64,000 nt of DNA from Collinsella sp. (GCA_019414245.1 DXMK01000015.1:440875-504874); one strand, 5' to 3'; positions 33,915 to 43,249 are shown, counted from the first letter of the stretch. Program-made: numbers and translations. The notes: generated from the sequence alone by a model not told the origin.

Positions 33915-35318
33915 GTGAACCGCACCAAAATCGCGCAGCTCTATGCCGATGCCGAGTCGCTCGGCGGACAGACCGTCACCGTCGCCGGCTGGGTCAAGTC
34001 CGTCCGCGACATGAAGAACTTTGGCTTCGTTACGCTCAACGATGGCAGCTGCTTCCGCGACCTGCAGGTCGTCATGAACCGCGAGGCGCTTGACAACTAC
34101 GACGAGATCGCCCACCAAAACGTCTCGGCCGCGCTCATTTGCACCGGTACCGTCAAGCTGACCCCCGATGCGCCCCAGCCCTTCGAGCTTTCCGCCACCT
34201 CCATCGAGGTCGAGGGCACGAGCGCCCCGGATTACCCGCTGCAGAAGAAGCGTGCAACCGTCGAGTTCCTGCGCACCCAGCAGCACCTGCGTCCGCGCAC
34301 CAACCTGTTCCGCGCCGTGTTCCGCATCCGCTCTGTCGCGGCTGCCGCCATCCACCGCTTCTTCCAGGAGCAGGGCTTTGTCTACGTCAACACCCCCATC
34401 ATCACCACGAGTGACTGCGAGGGTGCCGGCGAGATGTTCCGCGTGACCACGCTCGACCCCAAAAATCCGCCCCTCACCGAGTCCGGCGAGGTCGACTGGA
34501 GCCAGGACTTCTTTGGTAAGCATGCGAGCCTCACCGTGTCCGGTCAGCTCAATGCCGAGAACTTTGCCATGGCCTTTGGCGACGTGTACACCTTTGGCCC
34601 CACCTTCCGCGCCGAAAACTCCAACACCACGCGCCACGCCGCCGAGTTTTGGATGATCGAGCCCGAGATGGCCTTTGCCGATCTGAACGATTACATGGAT
34701 AACGCCGAGGCCATGCTCAAGTACGTCCTTAAGGACGTTATGGCCACCTGCCCCGACGAGCTCAACATGCTCAACAAGTTTGTGGACAAGGGCCTGATCG
34801 AGCGCCTGGACCACGTGGCAAACTCCGACTTTGCCCGCGTTACCTACACCGAGGCCGTCGAGATCCTGGAGCAGGCCGTCGCCGCCGGTCACAAGTTTGA
34901 CTATCCCGTGAGCTGGGGCATCGACCTGCAAACCGAGCACGAGCGCTTCCTGACCGAGGAACACTTTAAGCGCCCGACCTTTGTAACCGACTACCCGGCC
35001 GAGATCAAGGCGTTCTACATGCGCATGAACGAGGACGGCAAGACCGTCGCCGCCGCCGACTGCCTGGTTCCCGGTATCGGCGAGATTATCGGCGGCTCCC
35101 AGCGCGAGGAACGCCTGGATCTGCTCGAGGCCCGCATCAAGGACCTGGGTATGAATCCCGAGCAGTACAAGTACTACCTTGACCTGCGCCGCTACGGTTC
35201 CTGCAAGCACGCCGGCTACGGTCTGGGCTTCGAGCGCTTGGTGATGTACCTCACCGGCGTGGGCAACATCCGCGACGTCCTGCCGCACCCGCGCACCGTG
35301 GGCAACGCCGACTTCTAA
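33915..35318 (+). CDS. asnS: Asparaginyl-tRNA synthetase
   Basis: A 467-residue class IIb synthetase that charges tRNA-Asn. An N-terminal OB-fold anticodon domain ([20 protein letters not shown]) is followed by class II motif 2 ([20 protein letters not shown]) and motif 3 ([13 protein letters not shown]). The GTG at 33915 has GGGAGG four bases upstream and gives the family's usual N-terminus; ATGs 22 codons earlier are possible but lack a site. It has its own terminator. Confidence 0.94.
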   Translation: MNRTKIAQLYADAESLGGQTVTVAGWVKSVRDMKNFGFVTLNDGSCFRDLQVVMNREALDNYDEIAHQNVSAALICTGTVKLTPDAPQPFELSATSIEVEGTSAPDYPLQKKRATVEFLRTQQHLRPRTNLFRAVFRIRSVAAAAIHRFFQEQGFVYVNTPIITTSDCEGAGEMFRVTTLDPKNPPLTESGEVDWSQDFFGKHASLTVSGQLNAENFAMAFGDVYTFGPTFRAENSNTTRHAAEFWMIEPEMAFADLNDYMDNAEAMLKYVLKDVMATCPDELNMLNKFVDKGLIERLDHVANSDFARVTYTEAVEILEQAVAAGHKFDYPVSWGIDLQTEHERFLTEEHFKRPTFVTDYPAEIKAFYMRMNEDGKTVAAADCLVPGIGEIIGGSQREERLDLLEARIKDLGMNPEQYKYYLDLRRYGSCKHAGYGLGFERLVMYLTGVGNIRDVLPHPRTVGNADF

Positions 35319-35358
35319 TCGCCACAGCGCCACCCAGCGCGTTACAGCACATCGCGCC

Positions 35359-35392
35359 AGCGCCTCTCGGCAAGCCGAGGGGCGCTTTTTTT
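35359..35392 (+). terminator. asnS terminator
   Basis: AGCGCCTCTCGGC pairs with GCCGAGGGGCGCT around AA, followed by a T run. Confidence 0.9.
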
Positions 35393-35568
35393 CAACAGCA
35401 CCCGTCAAGCTTTTGGCAAGGTTTTGGTTAGTTGAGCAGGGCTGTTGAAAACTCGACCCGCCGCCTGCCGACAACTACCGACCGCCCAGAGCGCCCTGCG
35501 CCCCTAGGCAAGCCCCGCGTCCTAGGCTTCGTACCGTCGCCACCCAAAATGGAAAGGACGTGGGCGTT

Positions 35569-36357
35569 ATGACCGAAGCCGTTGTTGAAAACTATGAGAC
35601 CACGACCAGAGGCGCCGCCTCGATGGCGGCCTATCGCGCCGTGCGCATCCTGCAGCTCTTGAGCGAAAACACCGGCGAAGACAAGGCATTGCTTTCCGAT
35701 GAGTTAATCGAGCACCTCGCCCATCCCGATGACCCCACCCGCATGCCCATCTCGGCGGCGCGGCGCAGCATCTACACCTCGATATCCGCGCTTCGTCACG
35801 CCGGATACGAAATCGACTACAAACGCGGCGTGGGCTACAAACTTCTTACCCGCCCGCTCACCGATGAAGAGATCATCCGGCTCCACGGCATGGTCATGCG
35901 CAACCGCTCCACGCCTATCGCTATCCGCAAGAGCATGGCGCAGCATTTAGTTGCCATGGCGAGTGCCGACGTTCGCGGCTACCTCGATACACCCGAGCCC
36001 GCTCCAAGCGCAGGCAGCAAGGCTACCAAGGCAACACGCACGCCCATCAAGCGCATCGACACGTGCGAGCTCGTCGAGCAGGCCATCGACCACGGAACGA
36101 CCGTCAGCTTTGATATCTCGAGTACCCTCGCCCGTGGCGAAACCGAAGCGGTGCGGATGACGCTCCGACCCTTTGCCATCAGGCAGCGCGATGGCATCTC
36201 GTATCTGCTGGGAACGGTCTACGACGCCCGAGGCACCGACGATACGCTGCGCACCGTCGAGATCGCCCGTATGAGAAACGTCAGCACGCGCCTCCTTGAC
36301 GGCAAGAAACTCTTTGCCGCCCTGGACGAGGATGATGACGCCGTCTCCGCCGCATAA
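35569..36357 (+). CDS. WYL-domain-type transcriptional regulator
   Basis: A 262-residue protein with an N-terminal winged-helix region (YRAVRILQLLSENTGEDKAL through AARRSIYTSISALRHAGYEI) and a C-terminal WYL-like domain (RPFAIRQRDGISYLLGTVYD, VEIARMRNVSTRLLDGKK). The Ala/Lys-rich linker at about 140-160 separates them. The ATG at 35569 is ten bases from AAAGGA; a GTG three codons earlier is too close. It lies 160 bp upstream of the ABC cassette on the same strand and may regulate it. Confidence 0.75.
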   Translation: MTEAVVENYETTTRGAASMAAYRAVRILQLLSENTGEDKALLSDELIEHLAHPDDPTRMPISAARRSIYTSISALRHAGYEIDYKRGVGYKLLTRPLTDEEIIRLHGMVMRNRSTPIAIRKSMAQHLVAMASADVRGYLDTPEPAPSAGSKATKATRTPIKRIDTCELVEQAIDHGTTVSFDISSTLARGETEAVRMTLRPFAIRQRDGISYLLGTVYDARGTDDTLRTVEIARMRNVSTRLLDGKKLFAALDEDDDAVSAA

Positions 36358-36517
36358 GCATCTCTGCCACCCATTCGACTACCCGTACCGCCCATCCGGT
36401 TCTGTATTAAAAGACCCGCCAGGCTGTTGTAAAAATGGACATCGGCGTTACTATAGTTCCACTTGCACTTTGTCCCAGTGCAGTGTTTCCAGCCATTTTT
36501 ATACTGGGGGTAATGAT

Positions 36518-37498
36518 ATGAAGGACATCACCATCAGCCGCAGGAGCCTTCTGGTCTCCGCCGGCCTGCTCGCGCTCGCCCCGCTCGCCGGATGCAGCGG
36601 CAACTCTGGTTCCGGCTCTGCTGCCACCGGTTCCGACTACACCATCGGCGTTCTGCAGCTCACCGAGCACTCCGCACTCGATGCCGCCAACGACGGCTTT
36701 GTCAAGGCCATCAAGAAAAGCGGCCTTAAGGTCAAGATCGACCAGAAGAACGCCCAGAACGACCAGTCCACGTGTAAGTCCATCGCCGACAAGTTCGTGG
36801 GCGATGGCGTCGACCTGATCTACGCCATCGCCACGCCTGCCGCACAGGCTGCTGCCGGTGCTACGGCGGATATCCCCATCGTGGGCTGCGCCATCACCGA
36901 CTACGCCGCCTCCGGCCTGGTCCAGGACAACGACAAGCCCGGCACCAACGTCACCGGCGCCTCCGACCTTACCCCGGTCGCCGAGCAACTCGAGATGATG
37001 CAGAAGGTCCTGCCCGACGTAAAGAAGGTCGGCCTGCTCTACTGCACCGCCGAGTCCAACTCCGACGTCCAGATCAAGGCCGCCAAGAAGGAGCTCGACA
37101 AGCTGGGCCTGGAGCACACCGACTTCACCGTCTCGAGCTCCAACGAGATCCAGTCCGTCGTCGAGTCTGCCGTGGGCAAGGTCGACGCACTCTACTCCCC
37201 CACCGACAACACCATCGCCGCGGGTGCCTCGCAAGTCGGCCAGATCTGCAAGGAAAACAAGCTCCCCTTCGTGACTGGCGAGGAGGGCATGTGCAAGGCC
37301 GGCGGTCTGTTCACCCTCTCCATCAACTATGAGGACCTGGGCTACGCTGCAGGCGAGATGGCCGTCAAGATCTTGAAGGGCGAGGCCAAGCCCGAGGATA
37401 TGCCGATTGAGCACCTCTCGAGCAAGGACCTGGTCGTCGTCAAAAACGACGAGATGGCCGAGGCTCTGGGTATCGACCTTTCCGCTCTGGACGCGTAG
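36518..37498 (+). CDS. ABC transporter substrate-binding lipoprotein (TrpX-like)
   Basis: A 326-residue secreted lipoprotein. The signal MKDITISRRSLLVSAGLLAL ends in lipobox LAGC (C26), and its SRRSLL string is Tat-like. The mature part begins with a Gly/Ser linker and then YTIGVLQLTEHSALDAANDG, typical of the PF04392-type binding proteins encoded with TrpY/TrpZ. Family members bind tryptophan, tyrosine or other small molecules. It is the first gene of a three-gene cassette, with a weak promoter (TTGTAA-N16-TACTAT) near 36440. Confidence 0.87.
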   Translation: MKDITISRRSLLVSAGLLALAPLAGCSGNSGSGSAATGSDYTIGVLQLTEHSALDAANDGFVKAIKKSGLKVKIDQKNAQNDQSTCKSIADKFVGDGVDLIYAIATPAAQAAAGATADIPIVGCAITDYAASGLVQDNDKPGTNVTGASDLTPVAEQLEMMQKVLPDVKKVGLLYCTAESNSDVQIKAAKKELDKLGLEHTDFTVSSSNEIQSVVESAVGKVDALYSPTDNTIAAGASQVGQICKENKLPFVTGEEGMCKAGGLFTLSINYEDLGYAAGEMAVKILKGEAKPEDMPIEHLSSKDLVVVKNDEMAEALGIDLSALDA

Positions 37499-37702
37499 CG
37501 CCATGCGCGGCGATGTGCCTAGGGCCCATACTCGCGCCGTTGCCGTGTTATTCAATATCTGAGCCATTGGGGCGAACGCCAATGACCGGCGTTCGCCCCG
37601 CTTGTTACGGATGAGACAAAACATCCGGCCGCAGCTCTTTCATGCATTGTTACCGCTATCATGGTGACTCACGTGTCCACCCTATCCTAGGAGGTATGAA
37701 GC

Positions 37703-38626
37703 ATGCTCATTGCATTGCAGGGCGCCGTTTCGCAGGGCGTCCTCTGGGGCATCATGGTGCTTGGCGTGTTTATCACGTTCCGCCTGCTTGACATCCCCGA
37801 TATGACCTGCGACGGCAGCTTTGCCCTCGGCGGCTGTGTTTGCGCCGTGCTCATCGTCAACAATAACGTCGACCCCTTGCTCGCCGTGCTGGCCGGCATG
37901 TGCGCCGGCGCTATCGCCGGCGCCGTCACGGGCATCTTGACCACCGTTTTTGAGATTCCTGCAATCCTCGCCGGAATCCTTACGCAGATCAGTCTGTGGT
38001 CCATCAACCTGCGCATCATGGGCAAATCCAACACGCCCATCCTTGCCAAGGGTACCATCTTCTCATCCGTCAGCCACATGACGGGCCTGCCGCAGTCCAC
38101 CGTTGCCATCATCCTAGGCATTGTGCTGGCCGTGGCCATCGTCGCCATCCTGTACTGGTTCTTTGGCACCGAGATCGGCTCGGCGCTGCGTGCCACCGGC
38201 AACAACGAGTACATGATCCGCGCATTGGGCGTCAACACCAACTCCACCAAGATGATCGCCCTCGTGCTCTCCAACGCCCTTATCGGCCTTTCGGGTGCGC
38301 TTATCTGCCAGAGCCAGAAGTACGCTGACATTGGCATGGGCACCGGCGCCATCGTTATCGGTCTTGCCGCCATTGTTATCGGCGAGGTGCTCGGCCGCCT
38401 GCTGCCCGGCGGTCTGACGCAGTTTAGCGTCCGCCTGGCCTCCGCCGTCTTTGGCTCCGTGGTGTACTTCCTCATTCGCGCCATCGTACTGCAGCTGGGC
38501 ATGGACGCCAACGACATGAAGCTGCTCTCCGCCGTAATCGTTGCCGTGGCCCTGTGCGTGCCCGTGGTTTGGGAGCGTTATAAGCTCCGCAGCTCCTACA
38601 CGAGGGGAGATGAGGCAGATGCTTAA
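37703..38626 (+). CDS. ABC transporter permease (TrpY-like, branched-chain type fold)
   Basis: A 307-residue membrane protein with eight to nine segments. The start MLIALQGAVSQGVLWGIMVL and FRLLDIPDMTCDGSFALGG match permeases paired with PF04392 binding proteins. RATGNNEYMIRALGVN is the cytoplasmic coupling loop. An AGGAGG site precedes the ATG. It overlaps the ATPase gene by 8 bp, so the two are translationally coupled. Confidence 0.88.
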   Translation: MLIALQGAVSQGVLWGIMVLGVFITFRLLDIPDMTCDGSFALGGCVCAVLIVNNNVDPLLAVLAGMCAGAIAGAVTGILTTVFEIPAILAGILTQISLWSINLRIMGKSNTPILAKGTIFSSVSHMTGLPQSTVAIILGIVLAVAIVAILYWFFGTEIGSALRATGNNEYMIRALGVNTNSTKMIALVLSNALIGLSGALICQSQKYADIGMGTGAIVIGLAAIVIGEVLGRLLPGGLTQFSVRLASAVFGSVVYFLIRAIVLQLGMDANDMKLLSAVIVAVALCVPVVWERYKLRSSYTRGDEADA

Positions 38627-39413
38627 GCTCTCGCACGTCAAAAAGACCTTTAACAAAGGCACCGTCACCGAGAAGCGCGCACTCACCGGCGTCGACCTTA
38701 CCCTGAACGATGGCGACTTTGTGACCGTGATTGGCGGCAACGGCGCTGGCAAGTCCACGCTGCTCAACATGATCGCCGGCGTATATCCGCTCGATTCGGG
38801 CGTTATCGAGCTCGACGGCACCGACATCTCGCGTCTGAGCGAGTCGCAGCGCGCCAAGTACCTGGGCCGTGTGTTCCAGGACCCCATGCGCGGCACCGCA
38901 GCCGACATGCAAATTGCCGAGAACCTGGCCCTCGCCAAGCGCCGCGGCCAGCGCCGCGGTCTTTCGTGGGGCGTCACCAAGGCCGAGAAGGACGAGTACG
39001 TTAAGCTGCTCAAGCGCTTGGACCTCGGCCTGGACACGCGCCTCAACGCCAAGGTCGGCCTGCTCTCGGGCGGTCAGCGCCAAGCACTCACCCTGCTGAT
39101 GGCCACGCTCACCAAGCCGCGCCTGCTGCTGCTCGACGAGCACACGGCGGCCCTCGACCCCAAGACGGCATCGAAGGTGCTCAACCTGACCGAGGAGATC
39201 GTCGACGAGAACCACCTGACCACGCTCATGGTCACGCATAACATGAACGACGCCATCCGTCTGGGTAACCGTCTGATCATGATGCACGAGGGCCATGTGA
39301 TTTACGATGTGGCCGGCGACGAGAAAAAGTCGCTCACCGTCGCCGACCTGCTCCAAAAGTTCGAGGAGGTCTCGGGCGGCGAGCTCGCCAACGACCGCAT
39401 GCTGCTGAGCTAA
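38619..39413 (+). CDS. ABC transporter ATP-binding protein (TrpZ-like)
   Basis: A 264-residue ATPase. Walker A is GGNGAGKS (39-46), the signature is LLSGGQRQALTLL, Walker B is LLLLDEHTAALDP, and the switch His lies in MVTHNM. The ATG at 38619 is nine bases from AGGGGAG and lies inside the permease gene's last codons; an ATG nine bases earlier is too close to that site. It energises the transporter encoded by the two genes before it. Confidence 0.9.
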   Translation: MLKLSHVKKTFNKGTVTEKRALTGVDLTLNDGDFVTVIGGNGAGKSTLLNMIAGVYPLDSGVIELDGTDISRLSESQRAKYLGRVFQDPMRGTAADMQIAENLALAKRRGQRRGLSWGVTKAEKDEYVKLLKRLDLGLDTRLNAKVGLLSGGQRQALTLLMATLTKPRLLLLDEHTAALDPKTASKVLNLTEEIVDENHLTTLMVTHNMNDAIRLGNRLIMMHEGHVIYDVAGDEKKSLTVADLLQKFEEVSGGELANDRMLLS

Positions 39414-39420
39414 CGACCTA

Positions 39421-39463
39421 GAAAACCACCACAAAGGGGACAGGCACCTTTGTGGTGGTTTTC
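39421..39463. repeat. REP-like palindrome H, copy 1
   Basis: AACCACCACAAAGG and CCTTTGTGGTGGTT pair around a GGACAGGCA core. It is one of three near-identical copies within 4 kb (also 40328 and 43209). It lies 7 bp past the ATPase stop and its T-rich end could also end transcription. Confidence 0.88.
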
Positions 39464-39485
39464 GTTAACCCTTATATCGAGCGCA

Positions 39486-39519
39486 GAAGCCCGTCCGATG
39501 TGATCGGACGGGCTTTTTG
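39486..39519 (+). terminator. Terminator of the ABC cassette
   Basis: AAGCCCGTCCGAT pairs with ATCGGACGGGCTT, followed by TTTGG. It lies between copy 1 of repeat H and mscS. Confidence 0.85.
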
Positions 39520-39561
39520 GTGGGTATCATGGTTGAATGATCATTAGGAGGTTTTCCCTAC

Positions 39562-40329
39562 ATGGAATTGTTTGAACCGATTCTTCATTTCTTTGAGCAG
39601 CGCTGGGTCCACAACATCATCTGGGCCGTCATCTTGGTAATAGTCACCGCCATCGCCGCCAAGGTGGCATCCAAGACCCTGCGCCACCTACTCAACCGAG
39701 ACGACAACCCGCTTCCCGCATCGAGCATTTTCATCAACATCGCGCGTGCCGTCATTTGGATGATCGGCGGCAGCTTTATCCTCGACAACTGCTTTGGCAT
39801 TAACGCAAACGCGCTCGTCGCCGCTCTTGGCGTCGGCGGCATCGCCATCTCGCTCGGCTTTCAGGACACGCTATCAAACCTTATCGGCGGCATGCAAGTG
39901 ACCTTTATGGGCATCATCAAGCCCGGCGACAATATCGAGGTCGGCGGCGTGTCGGGCGTGGTCCAGGACATCACTTGGCGCCACACGACCATCGAGGACG
40001 CCTGCGGACAGACCATCATCGTCCCCAACTCCAACATCTCCAAGAACACGCTCGTGCACCTCATGCCCTTTGGACGCGTTGTCGTTCCCGTCGCGGTGAA
40101 GGACACGTCAAAGTGGGACTCGCTCGATGCGCTGGCAGACGAGCTCGCCTGTGCCACCAAGGTCGCCGTTTCACCCATCTCGGGCTTTGACAAGGAACCC
40201 TACGTGCTCTTTAGCGAGATCGGCGACTTTGGCATTAAGGGTAAGATCATCTTTATCGTCAGTGACGACAGCACCACCTTTACGGCAGCCGACGCCTGCA
40301 TCCGCGCCATCGCCCCCATCATCGCCTAA
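39562..40329 (+). CDS. mscS: Small-conductance mechanosensitive channel (MscS family)
   Basis: A 255-residue membrane protein that releases solutes on hypo-osmotic shock. Two N-terminal membrane segments (IIWAVILVIVTAIAA, then a second near 60-80) are followed by the pore helix region NALVAALGVGGIAISLGFQD, then the beta domain (GVVQDITWRHTTIEDACGQT) and an alpha/beta C-terminus. Length is short but complete for the family. An AGGAGG site precedes the ATG. Confidence 0.88.
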   Translation: MELFEPILHFFEQRWVHNIIWAVILVIVTAIAAKVASKTLRHLLNRDDNPLPASSIFINIARAVIWMIGGSFILDNCFGINANALVAALGVGGIAISLGFQDTLSNLIGGMQVTFMGIIKPGDNIEVGGVSGVVQDITWRHTTIEDACGQTIIVPNSNISKNTLVHLMPFGRVVVPVAVKDTSKWDSLDALADELACATKVAVSPISGFDKEPYVLFSEIGDFGIKGKIIFIVSDDSTTFTAADACIRAIAPIIA

Positions 40330-40366
40330 AACCACCGCAAAGGGGACAGGCACCTTTGTGGTGGTT
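40328..40366. repeat. REP-like palindrome H, copy 2
   Basis: AAAACCACCGCAAAGGGGAC followed by AGGCACCTTTGTGGTGGTTT; one substitution (CGC for CAC) separates it from copy 1. It overlaps the last two bases of mscS and so probably serves as its transcript end. Confidence 0.85.
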
Positions 40367-40423
40367 TCGCATCGTGGTACCATGGTTCATATCGTTGTTT
40401 AAACGACTAAGGGAGTAGACACC

Positions 40424-42343
40424 ATGGAAGAGGCCTATCGTCAAGCGCGCAAGCGCGGCGAACAGGGACGCCGTCGCGCCATCAGCCAAAGCGAGCATCC
40501 ATATCTTACGGACCTCGACAGCTTGGTCGCCCAGCTTCCCTGCGGGCAGCGCGAGAACATCGGCCTGCGGGACATTCCGCTCGAAATGGTCGTCGGCACG
40601 GTTACCAAAGGTCGCCAGTCCGCCTTTTCGTGTAACTTTATGCCGCTGCTCCCCTGGAATACCGAATTCGCCCGCAAATGGTCCAACCTCTACGATATCC
40701 AAATCTCCGAGGGCTACCGCGACCCCATCATCGTCACCGAGTTCATGCACCGCTTTTACGTCCAAGAGGGCAACAAGCGTGTCAGCGTCCTCAAATTCCT
40801 TGACGCTCCGACGGTTTCGGCCAAGGTGACGCGTCTGTACCCCGGTAAGTGGGATTCCGTCGAGAGCCGCCTGTACGGTGAGTTTTGCGCCTTTTGGTAC
40901 GTATGCCCCCTGTACGAGATTGAGTTTTCGCGCGAGGGCAGCTACGAGATGCTTGCCAAAATGCTCGGCCAAGATCTTGTCGAAAAATGGCCTCAAAAGA
41001 AGGTCGACTACCTACGTCACACCTTCCTGCTCTTTAAGCGCGCCTATCTTCGCGCGGGCGGCGACCACTTGGACATTACGCCTGCCGATGCCATGCTCGT
41101 CTACCTCAACGTCTACAACCAGGACCGTCTGCTGGATACGCCGACGGATATCGTCGTCAACCGTCTGTGCAAGATTTGGCGCGAGCTTGTCATTGCCGGC
41201 AAAAGCGACGAGGACAAAGTCGATCTTGTCGAAGCGCCGCAGCCCAACGAGAAAGAGGGCGCACCGACAAAAGCTACCTCGGGCGTGCTCAACTTCTTTA
41301 TGAGCAAGACCGTCTATTCGGCGGCCAACCCCCTGTGCATCGCCTTTATCCATGAGTTCCCCTGTGCGACGTCGAGCTGGGACAGCCTGCACGACCAAGG
41401 GCGTCAGTATCTCGATGAGCACTTTGGCGGTATCGTGCGCACCGAGGCGTTCGAGGACTGCCATGATCCGGACGCGTTCTACGCCGCCGTGGAAACGGCT
41501 GTCAAACATGGAGCAAACGTCATCTTCTCGACCTCGCACCGCCTGATGGAATACACGCTCAGGGCTGCCGTTGAGTATCCCCGGGTTCGGTTCCTCAACT
41601 GCTCTATCGGTCTTCCCCATCAAAGCGTCCGTTCGTACTTTGGCAAGATGTACGAGGCCAAATTCCTACTGGGCGCCCTTGCGGCCAGCATGGCGGATAA
41701 CCACCGCATCGGTTACCACGCGTCGGTCTTCGCCTCGGGCGCACTCAGCGAGATCAACGCCTTTGCGATTGGCGCCTCGCTGCTCGACCCCCGCGCGCAA
41801 ATTATCCTGACCTGGGGCGATGTGCCCGCCGGCGGTCTTGCTGAGGCCATGTGCCGCGAAGGCGTGAGCGTCATGACCGGCGCTGACATGTCAAAGTCGC
41901 TCGTAGACCCTACGGCCTACGGACTCCACCGCCTGGTCGATGGCAAGGTCGTCGGCATCGCCATGCCGGTATGGAACTGGGGCCGATACTATGAGCTCAT
42001 CGTGCGCAGCCTGCTGCACGGCACTTGGGACGAGACCAGCGACGACAATCAGGTTCGCGCCGTCAACTACTGGTATGGCATGAGCTCGGGCGTCATCGAC
42101 ATTCGCTACGCTCCGGGCCTGCCCTATCAGACGCGCAAACTCGTGCAGTTGCTCCGTAACGGCATTGTTGAGGGATCCATCAACCCCTTTGGCGGCGAGC
42201 TCCACAGCCAGAACGGCGTGGTACAGATCGAAGGCTTCCCTCCGCTGCCGAGCACGCAGATTGTCGAGATGAATTGGCTGGCAGATAACGTGGTAGGCAC
42301 CATTCCGCGGCTCGACGATGAGCCGAAAGTCCCTGCCCTATGA
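40424..42343 (+). CDS. Cytoplasmic fusion of a ParB-like domain and a BMP/PnrA-type binding domain
   Basis: A 639-residue protein without a signal peptide. Residues about 45-130 include IVTEFMHRFYVQEGNKRVSV, which resembles the ParB/Srx nucleotide-binding fold (EGNKR at 115-119). A helical middle follows. From about 296 the sequence (ANPLCIAFIHEFPCATSSWD, and later VRSYFGKMYEAKFLLGALAA and SVMTGADMS) matches BMP-family nucleoside-binding proteins that are normally exported lipoproteins. A cytoplasmic BMP domain suggests an intracellular sensor rather than a transport receptor. It overlaps the next gene by four bases (ATGA). Confidence 0.72.
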   Translation: MEEAYRQARKRGEQGRRRAISQSEHPYLTDLDSLVAQLPCGQRENIGLRDIPLEMVVGTVTKGRQSAFSCNFMPLLPWNTEFARKWSNLYDIQISEGYRDPIIVTEFMHRFYVQEGNKRVSVLKFLDAPTVSAKVTRLYPGKWDSVESRLYGEFCAFWYVCPLYEIEFSREGSYEMLAKMLGQDLVEKWPQKKVDYLRHTFLLFKRAYLRAGGDHLDITPADAMLVYLNVYNQDRLLDTPTDIVVNRLCKIWRELVIAGKSDEDKVDLVEAPQPNEKEGAPTKATSGVLNFFMSKTVYSAANPLCIAFIHEFPCATSSWDSLHDQGRQYLDEHFGGIVRTEAFEDCHDPDAFYAAVETAVKHGANVIFSTSHRLMEYTLRAAVEYPRVRFLNCSIGLPHQSVRSYFGKMYEAKFLLGALAASMADNHRIGYHASVFASGALSEINAFAIGASLLDPRAQIILTWGDVPAGGLAEAMCREGVSVMTGADMSKSLVDPTAYGLHRLVDGKVVGIAMPVWNWGRYYELIVRSLLHGTWDETSDDNQVRAVNYWYGMSSGVIDIRYAPGLPYQTRKLVQLLRNGIVEGSINPFGGELHSQNGVVQIEGFPPLPSTQIVEMNWLADNVVGTIPRLDDEPKVPAL

Positions 42344-43050
42344 AAATCCTTGCCATAGCCGATACCGAAGAACGATGCCTTTGGGAGTGCTTTCGCAAGG
42401 AACGCTTTGAGGGCGTCGACCTGATTTTGTCCGCCGGCGATCTGGACCCGGACTATCTTGAGTTTTTGGTTACGGTCATCAACAAACCGCTCATCTACGT
42501 GCGTGGCAATCACGATGACCGCTACGCACGTCATGCACCGGGCGGATGTATCTGCGTAGAAGACAGCGTGTACACGTACCGAGGGATTCGCATTGCGGGC
42601 CTTGGCGGGTCTATGCGTTATCGCGACGGCGCCAACATGTACACCGAACGCGAGATGTCCAAGCGCATGCGTAAGCTGTCGCGTAAGGTTAGGATGGTCG
42701 GCGGGTGCGACATTCTGCTTACCCATGCACCCGCCGCCGGTATGGGTGATCTGGACGATCTGCCGCATCGAGGGTTTGAGTGCTTTAACACGGCGCTTGA
42801 ATCCTGGGGGGCCGACTACATGGTGCATGGGCATGTACACCAAAGCTACGGTTACGATTTTCAGCGCGAGCGGCAGCATGTGTGTGGAACGACGATCATC
42901 AACGCCTGCGGCTATACGCAGTTTGAGCTCGACCAGACGCGCTACCCCATCCGTGGCTGGCAGGCAGCCTGGCTCAATTCGCAAACCATGCGCCGCGAGC
43001 TCAAACGCCACGATGCCATCGAGTCCTCAACAGCCAGAACCCCCTGGTAA
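42340..43050 (+). CDS. Calcineurin-like metallophosphoesterase
   Basis: A 236-residue phosphoesterase. Metal ligands in order are D8, D34 (AGDLD), N57 and H58 (GNHDD), H129 (LLTHAP), H163 and H165 (GHVH). The first motif, normally DxH, reads D8-T-E10, so one ligand is changed. The start overlaps the upstream fusion gene by four bases, so the two products are probably made together and act on the same pathway. The substrate is unknown; cyclic nucleotides or nucleotide-like phosphoesters are possible given the partner. Confidence 0.82.
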   Translation: MKILAIADTEERCLWECFRKERFEGVDLILSAGDLDPDYLEFLVTVINKPLIYVRGNHDDRYARHAPGGCICVEDSVYTYRGIRIAGLGGSMRYRDGANMYTEREMSKRMRKLSRKVRMVGGCDILLTHAPAAGMGDLDDLPHRGFECFNTALESWGADYMVHGHVHQSYGYDFQRERQHVCGTTIINACGYTQFELDQTRYPIRGWQAAWLNSQTMRRELKRHDAIESSTARTPW

Positions 43051-43080
43051 CCACCTTTAAGGCTTGACGCTGCGCCGGCC

Positions 43081-43166
43081 CCAAGCACCCCATCTCGCCC
43101 CTCAAGCCGTCGCTCGCGTACCAAAGTACGCGTCGCTCCTCTTTCGGGGCGACCTGGGGCACTTGG
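43081..43166. repeat. Hairpin element A (pairs with 54445-54546)
   Basis: CCAAGCACCCCATCTCGCCC on the left pairs with GGGCGACCTGGGGCACTTGG on the right, with a second hairpin GCGTAC CAAA GTACGC in the middle. In reverse orientation its interior (GAAAGAGGAGCGAC, GAGCGACGG) matches element B, while the outer stem differs in a paired manner. No gene is present in 43051-43337. Confidence 0.8.
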
Positions 43167-43208
43167 AACTGGCTCGCTGCGATGCCATAACATTGACGCC
43201 AAAGTGCC

Positions 43209-43249
43209 AAAACCACCACAAAGGTGCCTGTCCCCTTTGTGGTGGTTTT
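43209..43249. repeat. REP-like palindrome H, copy 3 (inverted)
   Basis: AAAACCACCACAAAGGTGCC, then TGTCCCCTTTGTGGTGGTTTT less one base of overlap; the internal core is in the opposite orientation to copies 1 and 2. Confidence 0.88.

Noticed and set aside
36440..36517. T-box or riboswitch before the TrpX-like gene
   Set aside because: Only a short hairpin (TGCACT with AGTGCA) is seen; no T-box sequence, specifier loop or antiterminator is present.
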